Shown here: one piece after another, positions 1 to 8,127 of the stretch | How the letters are laid out: every line of letters starts with the position of its first letter | Numbering within the stretch: position 1 is the first letter of the stretch | Origin: Clostridia bacterium | Lineage (GTDB): Bacteria > Bacillota > Clostridia > Christensenellales > Aristaeellaceae | Direction of reading: 5' to 3' | Assembly: GCA_017937655.1 (NCBI GenBank) | Contig: JAGBDE010000054.1 | Span: 1-49,165 of the forward strand | DNA: 49,165 nucleotides | The notes under the pieces: generated by a model | What the model saw: the letters and a program-made list of their open reading frames with translations, nothing else | What the model was told of the DNA's origin: nothing | Databases searched by the model: none | Position numbers and translations under genes: made by a program

Positions 1-13
1 AAAAAGTAGACCC

Positions 14-1015
14 TCACTTCACCTGAATCAGCATAGTTCCCTGCTCGTCCAGCTCCACGGCCACCAGGCCGTCCTTTTCCAGGGCCTTGAGCATGTCGCT
101 GAAGCGCTTGTAGCCCAGGGCGCGCTCGGAGAAATCCGGGTAGTTGGCCTGGATATCGGCCTTGAGGATGCTGGGGTTGATGCGGTCGAAGCCGTCGTCC
201 TTGTAGCGGGTAAGCTGCTCCTGGATGGCGGACTTCCAGTTGTCCCGGCTGAGCTGGGGCGCGGTTTCCCGGGAGACCTGAGCGGCCAGGGAAACCATGA
301 CGTTGAAGTTGTCGCTGCGGATGCGCAGGGAGCCAAACTGCTTGCTGAGCTTGTCCAGCACTTTGAGGAAGGTGGAGCAGCCGAAGGTCTTCTCGTTGAA
401 ATCCGGCCGAAGGCGCAGCAGCACGCCCTTGAGCTCGCTGGCGTAGAGCTCGTCCTTGTCGGTCTGCTCTTCCAGGATGCTGCAAAGCAGCTTGTTGAGC
501 TCGGCTTCGTCCAGGGGTTCCTTCTGGGCGGCGGCCTTCTTCTTGCCGCTGTCCTTGCGGATGCGGGGGCCCACGTTCTCCAGGAACTGGAACTCGTTGC
601 AGGCGTTGATGAAAATGTTGCTGGCGGCCTCGCTGCGGCTAATGCCCAGCACAAACTTGCCCATGCTCTTGAGCCGGCCCACCAGCGGGGTGTAGTCGCT
701 GTCGCCGGACACGATGCAGAAGCTGTCGATGAGGGGGTTGGTGTAGGCCACTTCCAGCGCGTCGATGACCAGCAGGATATCAGCGTTGTTCTTCTGGCTG
801 ATGCCGTAGCGCAGGGAGGGCACCACGGTGAAGGTGTTGGAAAGCAGGACTTCCTTCAGGTCGCTGTAGCGGTCGGTGTAGCCGTAGACCCGGCCCAGCA
901 GGATGTCGCCGCGGATCTTGACCTTGTCCAGAACGTTGAGCAAAGTGGACACCTTGGCGCCGCAGTTTTCCAGGTCCACAAAGAGGGCAAATTTGGAAGT
1001 GCTGATGGGAATCAC
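14..1015 (-). CDS. NYN-domain protein with two OST-HTH/LOTUS domains
   Basis: Predicted RNA-directed nuclease or RNA-binding protein of 333 residues. Residues 8-150 form a NYN (LabA/DUF88) PIN-like domain. Its acidic metal-site residues are visible in FVDLEN, in NADILLVIDAL and in SGDSDY. Two winged-helix OST-HTH (LOTUS-like) modules follow, roughly residues 165-245 and 258-333; in this family they bind RNA. The gene is last in a minus-strand run (secreted protein, GntR regulator, NYN) and starts 21 bases after the regulator stop, so it is probably co-transcribed. The only standard start that keeps the whole NYN fold is GTG at 1015, but this GTG lies inside a strong GAGGTGAT ribosome-binding sequence, so the true initiation codon is in doubt. 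RNA target and partner are unknown. Confidence 0.85.
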   Translation of the reverse strand: MIPISTSKFALFVDLENCGAKVSTLLNVLDKVKIRGDILLGRVYGYTDRYSDLKEVLLSNTFTVVPSLRYGISQKNNADILLVIDALEVAYTNPLIDSFCIVSGDSDYTPLVGRLKSMGKFVLGISRSEAASNIFINACNEFQFLENVGPRIRKDSGKKKAAAQKEPLDEAELNKLLCSILEEQTDKDELYASELKGVLLRLRPDFNEKTFGCSTFLKVLDKLSKQFGSLRIRSDNFNVMVSLAAQVSRETAPQLSRDNWKSAIQEQLTRYKDDGFDRINPSILKADIQANYPDFSERALGYKRFSDMLKALEKDGLVAVELDEQGTMLIQVK

Positions 1016-1036
1016 CTCAAAACAGATTTGGCTTGA

Positions 1037-1753
1037 TCAGATGCGGAAGGTGAATTTATCGCCCCGGATCCACTGGCGGCTCAGGTGCAGGGGCTCGCCG
1101 TGCTGGTTGAAGACCAGCTCGTCAAGCAAAAGCAGGGCCTCGCCCACCTCGGTGTGGAGGTGCTTGCTCACAAAGGGCGTGGCGTGGGTCAGGGAGATGT
1201 CGTGCACGGCAGAGGTGGGGATGACGCCGTTTTCCTTCAGGCAGGCGTACTGGGATGCGGCCTCCGGGTTGGGGAGAAGGAAATCGTAACGCGCAGGATA
1301 GCGGTTGATTTCCAGCATCACCGGCTCGCCGTCGCAAAGGCGCAGGCGGGTGATCTCAATGAGTCGGGAGCCTTCCGGCAGCTCCAGCCGGGCGCAGTCC
1401 TCGGAGGAGGCATCGTCCGTCTGCACAGAGATGAACCGGCTGCCCGCCTGGTGGCCCCGCTGGGCGCAGGCCAGGGTAAAGCTGGTGATGGCGCTCAGAT
1501 CCCTGCGGATCTTTTCGTCGGCCACGAAAGTGCCCTTGCCCTGGCGGCGGATGAGCAGCCCCTCCTGCACCAGGTCCAGCATGGCCTTGCGCACGGTGAC
1601 CCGGCTGACGCCGTAGGTGTCGCAAAGCACCTGCTCGCTGGGGATTCGGGCCCCCGCAGGGTAGACCCCTGCCTCGATATCGTTTTTCAGCCGGGTCATC
1701 AGCTGCATGTACAGCGGAGACTGGCTTTTCTTTTCAAGATAGCTTTCCTGCAA
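1037..1753 (-). CDS. GntR-family transcriptional regulator with UTRA effector domain
   Basis: DNA-binding regulator of 238 residues. The first 75 residues are a GntR winged helix (PAGARIPSEQVLCDTYGVSRVTVRKA followed, after a gap, by a RRQGKGTFV wing; shown here as separate pieces of the domain). Residues 95-235 are a UTRA (HutC-type) ligand-binding domain ending in a typical LSRQWIRGD-like strand. I chose the TTG start at 1753 because AGGAGG lies nine bases upstream and the protein then begins just before the winged helix. The ribosome site overlaps the stop codon of the upstream secreted-protein gene, so translation is probably coupled. The effector is usually a sugar phosphate or similar small molecule, but no transport or catabolic gene nearby shows which one. 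Confidence 0.88.
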   Translation of the reverse strand: MQESYLEKKSQSPLYMQLMTRLKNDIEAGVYPAGARIPSEQVLCDTYGVSRVTVRKAMLDLVQEGLLIRRQGKGTFVADEKIRRDLSAITSFTLACAQRGHQAGSRFISVQTDDASSEDCARLELPEGSRLIEITRLRLCDGEPVMLEINRYPARYDFLLPNPEAASQYACLKENGVIPTSAVHDISLTHATPFVSKHLHTEVGEALLLLDELVFNQHGEPLHLSRQWIRGDKFTFRI

Positions 1754-1766
1754 GTGGTTTTGCCTC

Positions 1767-3272
1767 CTAGAAAATTCCCAGGGTTTCAAGGACTTCGTAC
1801 TTCTGGATGATGTTGACCACGTCGTTGATGACACCAGAGGGGATCTCCAGGGCCAGAGGCAGCAGCGTGGCCGCGGCGGATTTTCCGTACATATCGACGT
1901 ACTGACTGATCACACCTTCGTTGAGGCAGAAGAAATCAGAACTGTAAATATATTCGGGCGGAGTCAGCTGGGAGACGTCAAGCAGCTGGCAGTCTGCACT
2001 TAAAGTCAGGTTCAGGGCGGACTTGCCGGTTTCGGGATTGACCCAGCCCAAAGTGAAGTCCGTATGGCGGGGATATTCTGAACTGCTGTGCTCCAGGGAG
2101 AACTGGAAGTCATACACAACGGGCGCTTCGGTGATGTACGCACCGTCGATAGAAAGCTGGACAGTGCCCTGGGCGCTCAGCTGGCCGTCCACAGGCAGTC
2201 CAGCGGCTTTTAAGCACACCTCCATGGTGACTTCGTCTTCACTAAGAGTGGTGATGGTCATCTCCAAGGCTCCGTCCTTAGTGGAAGCATAATTCACATT
2301 CAACTGGCAGCCATTTTGGTCGGGCAGAGTGAGTTCAAAGGAAGAACACACATCATCCCAGCGGCGCTCAAAAACAGTCCGTCCGCCGATGACGTAGGTT
2401 TCCACGCCGTCCTCAACGGTGATGGTCATGCCCTGTTTGTCCGGATCCAGGAAGTCCAGGTACACATCCATTTGGCTCAACTGCTCATAAGCGGTGTTGT
2501 TGACGCGCATCTCGGACAAGAGGTTGTTCAGATAACGCCGAAGTTGGTTGGAGTCTTCCTCATTGAGGGCGATCTGGTTCAGATCCTGGCACATGGCCTT
2601 CAGCTGCTCATAGGAAACGCTGCGGTTGCCTTCGCCCCACAGGTAGGGGGCCAGCACATTCTGGTATTCATCGGCCAGGTACAGGGTGGCTTCCGGGTAC
2701 ATGAGCAAGGAAAGATACTTGGCGTTGAAGCCGTAGTAGCTGAATTTGGTCATGAACTCAAGGAAGTTGTGCATCTGGAACAGGATGGAATCGCCCTTCC
2801 ATGCATTGCTGCGGATGTAGCGGAAGGTTTCGATGGAGTCCACATGCAGGGCCAGAGCGGGGTTGCCGTTCAGGTTCAGGCTGCCCTCATGGTAGAAAAA
2901 GTTGTCCGCAAAGGGGAAGTTGTAGCACTTCAGATTGCCGCTGAGGCTCAGCATATCCAGCAGCTTGGCCCAGTCCGCGGCATGGAAATCCGGATTGTGG
3001 GGCAGGGCATCCGTATCCAGATGAAGGCGCAACTGGTAGTCTGCCTCCAGCGCATCCTTGGCAGGCACGGGCCAAATCTCGACCTGGGCGGGATCCGGGG
3101 TGATCTCCGGATAGTCGTTTTCCGCATCGTCCGTAACTTCTGCCTCGGTTTCCACCTGCAAGGGCAACAGCAACAGGGACTCCGTAGATTCCTCGGCCAA
3201 CGCAAAGGCAGGGGTCATCAGGCACAGCGCCAGAAGAACGCTGAGAAGGCGCAGCATGCAGCGTGATTTCAT
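1767..3272 (-). CDS. Secreted protein of unknown function
   Basis: I do not recognise this 501-residue protein. It opens with a clear Sec signal peptide (residues 1-26, cleavage likely after AFALA) with no lipobox, so it is exported and probably released or wall-associated. The mature part is acidic, rich in Asn, Leu and Tyr, has few cysteines and no other membrane segment. The second half, from about residue 300, contains alternating beta-type stretches, as in extracellular adaptor or inhibitor domains. The ATG at 3272 is preceded by GGAGG eight bases upstream; a longer reading frame lacks a ribosome site. It lies 28 bases after typA and is translationally linked to the GntR regulator. G+C looks lower than in typA, as is common for fast-evolving secreted proteins. 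Confidence 0.7.
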   Translation of the reverse strand: MKSRCMLRLLSVLLALCLMTPAFALAEESTESLLLLPLQVETEAEVTDDAENDYPEITPDPAQVEIWPVPAKDALEADYQLRLHLDTDALPHNPDFHAADWAKLLDMLSLSGNLKCYNFPFADNFFYHEGSLNLNGNPALALHVDSIETFRYIRSNAWKGDSILFQMHNFLEFMTKFSYYGFNAKYLSLLMYPEATLYLADEYQNVLAPYLWGEGNRSVSYEQLKAMCQDLNQIALNEEDSNQLRRYLNNLLSEMRVNNTAYEQLSQMDVYLDFLDPDKQGMTITVEDGVETYVIGGRTVFERRWDDVCSSFELTLPDQNGCQLNVNYASTKDGALEMTITTLSEDEVTMEVCLKAAGLPVDGQLSAQGTVQLSIDGAYITEAPVVYDFQFSLEHSSSEYPRHTDFTLGWVNPETGKSALNLTLSADCQLLDVSQLTPPEYIYSSDFFCLNEGVISQYVDMYGKSAAATLLPLALEIPSGVINDVVNIIQKYEVLETLGIF

Positions 3273-3300
3273 GGGATCAACCTCCGTTCTGGGAAAGGGT

Positions 3301-5124
3301 TTACTGCTTGGCACGGTAAGCGGCGCGGGCGCGCTGCTCGTGGTTCAGCTCCCGCTTGCGCATGCGCAGGCTCTTGGGAGTGATTTCCAGCAGTTCGTCG
3401 TCGTCAATAAATTCCAGGCATTCTTCCAGCGTCAGGGGATGCACGCTGATGAGGCGCAGGCTGTCCTCGCTGGCGGATGCGTTGCGCATGTTGGTCACGT
3501 GCTTGGCCTTGCACACGTTGACCACCAGGTCGTCCGGGCGGGCGTTCTGGCCGCAGATCATGCCCTTGTAAACGGGGGTCTGAGGCCCGATGAACAGAGT
3601 GCCGCGCTCCTGGGTGTTGAACAGGCCGTAGCTGGTGCTCTCGCCGTCCTCGAAGCAGACCAGAGCGCCCAGATTGCGGTGGGGGATCTCGCCCTTCATG
3701 GGCTCATAGCGCTCAAACACGGAGCTCATGATGCCTTCGCCGCGGGTATCGGTCATGAACTCGCTGCGGTAGCCGAACAGGCCCCGGGAGGGAACCAGGA
3801 ACTCCAGGCGGACGCGGTCGGAGCCGTGCATGCTTTCCAGGGTGCCGCGGCGACGGCCGATCTTCTCAATGACGGCGCCGGCATAGGCCTGGGGCACGTC
3901 GGCCACCATGCGCTCGATGGGCTCGCACTTCTTGCCGTCGATTTCCCGGTACAGCACCTGGGGCTTGGACACCTGGAACTCGTAACCCTGACGGCGCATG
4001 TTTTCAATCAGGATGCTCAGGTGCAGCTCGCCGCGGCCGCGCACCTCGAAGGCGTCGGGGCTTTCGGTTTCGTTGACACGAAGGCTGACGTCGGTCTGCA
4101 GCTCCTTGAACAGGCGGGCGCGCAGGTGGCGGCTGGTGACGTACTCGCCCTCCCGGCCAGCGAAGGGGCTGTTGTTGACGCTGAAGGTCATGGTCACGGT
4201 GGGCTCGGTGATGGACACGAAGGGCAGAGCTTCCACGGCGGTGGGATCGCAGACGGTATCGCCGATGGAGATATCCTCCAGGCCGCTCATGGCCACGATG
4301 TCGCCCATGGAGGCGCTCTCGGCGGGCACACGTTTCAGGCCGTCGAAGGTGTACAGGGCGCTGAGGCGGATGGGCTGACTGGTGATGCCGGTGTCGATAT
4401 TGGTCATGACCACGTTGGTGCCGCTCTTGATGGTGCCGCGGTTGATGCGGCCCACGCCGATACGGCCCACATAGTCGTTATAGTCAATGGTGGAGATCAG
4501 CACCTGGGCAGGGCCTTCCATGTCGCCTTCGGGGGCGGGGATGTGCTCCAGGATGGTCTCAAACAGCACCCGCAGGTCTTCCTCGGGCTTGTCCAGGTCC
4601 AGGGTGGCGGTGCCGGCGCGGGCGGAGGCATACACAATGGGCCGGTCCAGCGCGGTTTCGTCGGCGCCCAGGTCGATGAACAGATCCAGAACCTCGTCCA
4701 CCACTTCCTCGCAGCGGGCGTCAGGCCGGTCAATCTTGTTCACCACAACGATGACGGGCAACTTCAGGCTCAGCGCCTTTTTCAGCACGAAGCGGGTCTG
4801 GGGCATGGGGCCTTCGAAGCTGTCCACCAGCAGCAGCACGCCGTCCACCATTTTCAGCACGCGCTCCACCTCGCCGCCAAAGTCGGCGTGGCCGGGAGTA
4901 TCCACGATGTTGATCTTGGTATTGCCGTAGTGCACGGCGGTGTTCTTTGCCAGAATGGTAATGCCGCGCTCACGCTCGATGTCGCCGCTGTCCATGACGC
5001 GGTCTGCAACCTGCTGATTTTCGCGGAACACGCCGCCCTGCTTGAGCATTTCGTCCACAAGGGTGGTCTTGCCGTGGTCGACGTGGGCAATGATGGCGAT
5101 GTTACGGATATCGTTACGAACCAT
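3301..5124 (-). CDS. typA: Ribosome-associated GTPase TypA/BipA
   Basis: Translational GTPase of the EF-G superfamily that acts on the ribosome in 50S assembly, stress and cold adaptation. It has 607 residues, the usual length. The G1 motif AHVDHGKTTL lies near the N-terminus; ERERGITI (switch I), DTPGHADFGGEV (G3) and NKIDRPDAR (G4) follow. The C-terminal half has domain II, the RGELHLSI region and the TypA-specific C-terminal domain. The reading frame extends 65 codons further upstream, but that part is translated intergenic repeat DNA. The ATG at 5124 fits family N-termini (VRNDIRNIAIIAH) and has AAGGA upstream. It lies downstream of prfC, 225 bases away, with two copies of a palindromic repeat between them. 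Confidence 0.97.
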   Translation of the reverse strand: MVRNDIRNIAIIAHVDHGKTTLVDEMLKQGGVFRENQQVADRVMDSGDIERERGITILAKNTAVHYGNTKINIVDTPGHADFGGEVERVLKMVDGVLLLVDSFEGPMPQTRFVLKKALSLKLPVIVVVNKIDRPDARCEEVVDEVLDLFIDLGADETALDRPIVYASARAGTATLDLDKPEEDLRVLFETILEHIPAPEGDMEGPAQVLISTIDYNDYVGRIGVGRINRGTIKSGTNVVMTNIDTGITSQPIRLSALYTFDGLKRVPAESASMGDIVAMSGLEDISIGDTVCDPTAVEALPFVSITEPTVTMTFSVNNSPFAGREGEYVTSRHLRARLFKELQTDVSLRVNETESPDAFEVRGRGELHLSILIENMRRQGYEFQVSKPQVLYREIDGKKCEPIERMVADVPQAYAGAVIEKIGRRRGTLESMHGSDRVRLEFLVPSRGLFGYRSEFMTDTRGEGIMSSVFERYEPMKGEIPHRNLGALVCFEDGESTSYGLFNTQERGTLFIGPQTPVYKGMICGQNARPDDLVVNVCKAKHVTNMRNASASEDSLRLISVHPLTLEECLEFIDDDELLEITPKSLRMRKRELNHEQRARAAYRAKQ

Positions 5125-5187
5125 AGGGAGAAATTCCTTCTTTCCGTTTCTGAGTGTATTGGAGTCACGTTTTGGGGACTCCGCGTT

Positions 5188-5243
5188 GGGGGCTCCGCGC
5201 CCCCAAGCCCCGCGCCAAAGGGCCATGGGCCCTTTGGAATCCC
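5188..5243 (+). repeat. Two-hairpin intergenic repeat, copy A
   Basis: This 56-base unit has a first hairpin (GGGGGCTCCGCGCCCCC), a CCGCG linker and a second hairpin (CCAAAGGG with CCCTTTGG), and ends in AATCCC. It is nearly identical to copy B 93 bases downstream and resembles copies C and D, which lie in reverse orientation at 7.17-7.31 kb. It sits between prfC and typA. Confidence 0.85.
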
Positions 5244-5280
5244 GGCTGTGGCGGGGAAGTATGTTGGGGTGGGATGTATT

Positions 5281-5336
5281 GGGGGCTCCGCGCCCCCAAA
5301 CCCTGCGCCAAAGGACCATGGGCCCTTTGGAATCCC
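5281..5336 (+). repeat. Two-hairpin intergenic repeat, copy B
   Basis: Same length and layout as copy A: a GC-only hairpin, a short linker, a CCAAAGG/CCTTTGG hairpin and a terminal AATCCC. It begins 13 bases below the prfC stop codon. In the transcript of prfC (minus strand) the paired arms would form two adjacent stem-loops in the 3' region, which may protect or end the message; no U-tract follows. Confidence 0.85.
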
Positions 5337-5349
5337 ATCTGGGGTAGAG

Positions 5350-6978
5350 TTATTTGGATTGGAGTTGGGCGGCGGCGCGGGTGGCGGTATCGGCCAGCTC
5401 CAGGCCTTCGTTATTTTCCATGGCCAGGCGGATGGACCACTCGTTTTCAAACAGCAGCACTTCCCGCTCCTCGTTGTCAAAGGCGCGGCCGGAGGAGGAG
5501 GTCAGCTTGAGGTCTTCCACAGGCTTGGGGGTCTTGGTCACCCAGCGCACATAGCGGAAGGGCAGACGATCCATCAGCATAGTCACGCCGTACTCGCTCT
5601 TCAGGCGATGCTCCAGCACTTCAAACTGCAAAACGCCCACGACGCCCACCAGGAATTCTTCACGGCCGGTTTCCGTGCGACGGAAGGTCTGGATGGCGCC
5701 TTCTTCTGCCAACTGGTAGATGCCCTTCAAGAACTGCTTGCGCTTCATGCTGTCCTCGGGGCGGACGCGGGCAAAATGTTCGGGGGCGAACACGGGGATG
5801 GAGCCGAATTTCAGCTTGGGGCCGGTGGAGAGACTGTCGCCCAGGCGGAAGCAGCCGGGGTCAAACAGGCCGATAATATCGCCTGCATAGGCGTTTTCCA
5901 CGGCTTCCCGCTCGTCGGCCATGAACTGCTGGGGCTGCTTTAATTGCATCTGCTTGTCCGTGCCGGAATGATACACGCTCATGCCCTTCTCAAACACGCC
6001 GCTGACGATTCGCAGGAAAGCCAGACGGTCGCGGTGGGCCGGGTTCATGTTGGCCTGGATCTTGAAAATGAAGCCGCTGAAATAGGGCTCGGTGGGCTGG
6101 ATCATGCCGATGTCTGCCTCGCGGGACAGGGGCGGGGGAGTGATGTCCAGGAAGGCCTCCAGGAAGGGCTCCACGCCAAAATTGGTCACGGCGGAGCCAA
6201 AGAACATGGGGGTCAGCTGGCCGGAAAGCACCGCTTCCTTGTCGAAGGGGTCGCCCGCCTCGTCCAGAAGCTCGATTTCGTCCTGGAGACGGTCGCGGTA
6301 GTGCTTCTCCAGCGCCTTCTCGGCTTCGGGGCTGTCCAGGGGCACGCAAAGCTCCTCGGCCATGCTCTGACCGTGGTTGCCGCCGGAATACAGCAGCACG
6401 TTGCCGGTGGAACGCTGGTACACGCCCTGGAAATCGCCGTCCACGCCGATGGGCCAGTTCATGGGGCAGGAGCGGATGCCCAGCACATTTTCCAGCTCCT
6501 CCATCAGGGCGAAGGGGTCCTTGGAGGCGCGGTCCATCTTGTTAACGAAGGTGAAGATGGGAATATTGCGCATGCGGCAAACCTTGAACAGCTTGATGGT
6601 CTGTTCCTCAACGCCCTTGGCGGCGTCGATGAGCATGACGGCGGCGTCGGCGGCCACAAGGACGCGGTAGGTGTCCTCGGAGAAGTCCTGGTGACCGGGG
6701 GTGTCCAGAATGTTGATGCGGAAGCCGTCGAACTCAAACTGCATGGCGCTGGACGTCACGCTGATGCCGCGCTGCTTTTCGATGTCCATCCAGTCGCTGG
6801 TGGCGTGGCGCTCGGTTTTGCGGGCCTTGACGCTGCCGGCCTGGCGGATGGCTCCGCCGTAAAGGAGCAGCTTTTCGGTCAGGGTGGTTTTACCGGCGTC
6901 AGGGTGGCTGATGATGGCGAAGGTACGCCGCTTCAGAATCTCGTTGAGGGCTTCCTGGGAAAGCGTTTCAGGGGTCAT
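5350..6978 (-). CDS. prfC: Peptide chain release factor 3
   Basis: GTPase that removes RF1/RF2 from the ribosome after peptide release. It has 542 residues, close to the usual 520-545. The N-terminal GTPase domain contains SHPDAGKTTLTEK (G1), the SVTSSAMQF region (switch I), DTPGHQDFSEDT (G3) and FVNKMDR (G4). The RF3-specific KARKTERHATSDWM segment lies between G1 and switch I, and the RF3 C-terminal domain follows (VGVLQFEVLEHRL, then FRYVRW). ATG 6978 has AGGGA eleven bases upstream. A consensus promoter (TTGACA, 17 bases, TAAAAT) sits at 7029-7057, so this gene probably heads the prfC-typA transcription unit. Confidence 0.97.
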   Translation of the reverse strand: MTPETLSQEALNEILKRRTFAIISHPDAGKTTLTEKLLLYGGAIRQAGSVKARKTERHATSDWMDIEKQRGISVTSSAMQFEFDGFRINILDTPGHQDFSEDTYRVLVAADAAVMLIDAAKGVEEQTIKLFKVCRMRNIPIFTFVNKMDRASKDPFALMEELENVLGIRSCPMNWPIGVDGDFQGVYQRSTGNVLLYSGGNHGQSMAEELCVPLDSPEAEKALEKHYRDRLQDEIELLDEAGDPFDKEAVLSGQLTPMFFGSAVTNFGVEPFLEAFLDITPPPLSREADIGMIQPTEPYFSGFIFKIQANMNPAHRDRLAFLRIVSGVFEKGMSVYHSGTDKQMQLKQPQQFMADEREAVENAYAGDIIGLFDPGCFRLGDSLSTGPKLKFGSIPVFAPEHFARVRPEDSMKRKQFLKGIYQLAEEGAIQTFRRTETGREEFLVGVVGVLQFEVLEHRLKSEYGVTMLMDRLPFRYVRWVTKTPKPVEDLKLTSSSGRAFDNEEREVLLFENEWSIRLAMENNEGLELADTATRAAAQLQSK

Positions 6979-7028
6979 GAAGATCTGTTCCCTCTCTTCC
7001 TGCTGAATAAGTCGTAATACAATGTACT

Positions 7029-7057
7029 ATTTTACTATGTGATGCAGGGCCTGTCAA
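7029..7057 (-). promoter_or_regulatory. SigA-type promoter of prfC
   Basis: On the minus strand TTGACA (7052-7057) and TAAAAT (7029-7034) are separated by 17 bases. It lies 51 bases before the prfC start codon, and no other gene lies between. Confidence 0.8.
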
Positions 7058-7126
7058 GCATACAACTTTCGAAAAAACATAGGAATTTCAAGGTTTTACG
7101 CCCATGACACATCCGGCCAAATAATG

Positions 7127-7157
7127 TAAAAAAAAGACAACCCGAAGGGCTGCCTTT
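7127..7157 (-). terminator. Intrinsic terminator of the DUF2975-XRE operon
   Basis: In the minus-strand transcript a stem (AGGCAGCCC with GGGTTGTCT, loop TTCG, some G-U pairs) is followed by eight T. It lies about 115 bases below the XRE stop codon, so the operon carries a 3' tail that contains repeat copies C and D. Confidence 0.8.
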
Positions 7158-7172
7158 TGATGCAAATATTGT

Positions 7173-7226
7173 GGGGATTCCAAAGAGTTCCCAACCCTTT
7201 GGCGAGGGTTTGGGGCGAGCAGCCCC
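7173..7226 (-). repeat. Two-hairpin intergenic repeat, copy C (reverse orientation)
   Basis: Diverged member of the same family as copies A and B, in the opposite direction: GGGATT, then a CCAAAG/CTTTGG hairpin, GGCGAGGG linker and a GGGGCGAGCAGCCCC hairpin. It lies in the 3' region of the XRE gene. Confidence 0.75.
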
Positions 7227-7251
7227 AAAAGAAGCCGCTTTCCCGTAAGCC

Positions 7252-7311
7252 GGGGATTCCAAAGGGTTCCTTAACCCTTTGGCGCGGGGTCCGGGGACGC
7301 GGAGTCCCCGG
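7252..7311 (-). repeat. Two-hairpin intergenic repeat, copy D, overlapping the XRE gene
   Basis: Reverse-oriented copy with both hairpins (CCAAAGGG/CCCTTTGG and GGGGACGCGGAGTCCCC). It overlaps the 3' end of the XRE gene by about 41 bases and supplies its last residues and its stop codon. This implies that the repeat arrived in, or grew into, the reading frame. Confidence 0.8.
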
Positions 7312-7519
7312 GTTCATCCGGCTGATACTCCAGAAGATCGCCGGGCTGGCAGTGCAGGGCCTCGCAGAGGGAGCTCAAGGTGGAGAAGCGGACGGCGCTG
7401 ATTTTGCCGGTCTTGATGCGGGATAGGTTCACGTTGGCAATGCCGACCTTTTCGCTCAGGTCGTTCAGGCTGATTTTCCGGTCAGCCATGACCCGGTCAA
7501 GTCTGAGAATGATAGCCAT
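7271..7519 (-). CDS. Small XRE-family (Cro/CI-type) regulator, YozG-like
   Basis: DNA-binding protein of 82 residues. Residues 5-65 are a lambda-repressor-like HTH: DRVMADRKISLNDLSEKVG then NLSRIKTGK and the LCEALHCQPGDLLEY signature of the YozG group. These small regulators are commonly encoded beside DUF2975 membrane proteins, as here: the upstream DUF2975 gene ends ten bases before this start, so both are on one transcript. The final residues (GDSASPDPAPKG) come from repeat copy D and are not part of the fold, so this gene probably ended nearer LEYQPDE before the repeat arrived. It likely controls its own operon; the operator is not obvious. Confidence 0.88.
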   Translation of the reverse strand: MAIILRLDRVMADRKISLNDLSEKVGIANVNLSRIKTGKISAVRFSTLSSLCEALHCQPGDLLEYQPDEPGDSASPDPAPKG

Positions 7520-7528
7520 AGGGTCACC

Positions 7529-8038
7529 TCACAGGGTCTCGTCGGCCTGCTGCTGCAGGGCCTGACCGTATTCAAAGATCATGGCGAAGGCGTAGACGGA
7601 GAAGCCCACCACCAGGCCGGCAAGCAGGTTGTCCAGGCCCACCACGATGCCCAGCAGAATGGCGGCGATCTTCATCACGCTGACGATCTGGGCGGTGAAG
7701 GGGTTCTCGCTGTTTTGGATCAGGGTGAACAGTTTGGTCACCTGGTGGAGCATCAGGTAGGAGAGAACCAGGTAGATCAGCATATCGACCATTTCAATGC
7801 GGAAGTCAGCGGTGTTGAATTCCTTGGCGCCTTCCGGGGAGAACTCGGCCAGGGTGATGGCGGTGCCGTCGCTCAGATGCCAGCCAAGGAAAGCCTGCTC
7901 AGGGGTCAGGAAGAAACTGGCAACAAACAGGGCGATTACAGCAGCGAAGGCAATGTAGAGAAAAATGCGGGCAACTTTGCAAACGGTAAGAACGGTTTTG
8001 CTCTGGTTCTGGATCTTCTGGGAATTGACGGTGCTCAT
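7529..8038 (-). CDS. DUF2975 membrane protein
   Basis: Integral membrane protein of 169 residues with four predicted transmembrane helices: around residues 18-42, 78-98, 115-135 and 135-158. Between helices 1 and 2 lies an extracytoplasmic loop of about 40 residues. The pattern and the neighbouring YozG-like regulator fit the DUF2975 family (B. subtilis YoaS-like), whose function is not known. ATG 8038 has AAGGAG eight bases upstream. The longer frame from 8137 would run through the promoter and is rejected. The N-terminal segment (STVNSQKIQNQSKTV) is cytoplasmic. Confidence 0.85.
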   Translation of the reverse strand: MSTVNSQKIQNQSKTVLTVCKVARIFLYIAFAAVIALFVASFFLTPEQAFLGWHLSDGTAITLAEFSPEGAKEFNTADFRIEMVDMLIYLVLSYLMLHQVTKLFTLIQNSENPFTAQIVSVMKIAAILLGIVVGLDNLLAGLVVGFSVYAFAMIFEYGQALQQQADETL

Positions 8039-8127
8039 AAACTTAACTCCTTTATTCTGTCGATGTTTTGGTAGGAAAGATGCCCTCTGGCCGGAGGACA
8101 TCGGATGGAGCTCCTGTCGACAATAGG

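Noticed and set aside
5125-5319. A 65-residue N-terminal extension of TypA
   Set aside because: It translates the repeat copies, has no ribosome site and family members begin at the VRNDIRNIAIIAH region.
3256-5943. An 895-codon plus-strand reading frame opposite typA, and similar long frames opposite gyrA, ygiQ and the ABC genes
   Set aside because: They mirror well-supported minus-strand genes; the high G+C third codon positions keep stops rare. They have odd composition (Gly, Val, Ala, His, Gln-rich) and no family features.
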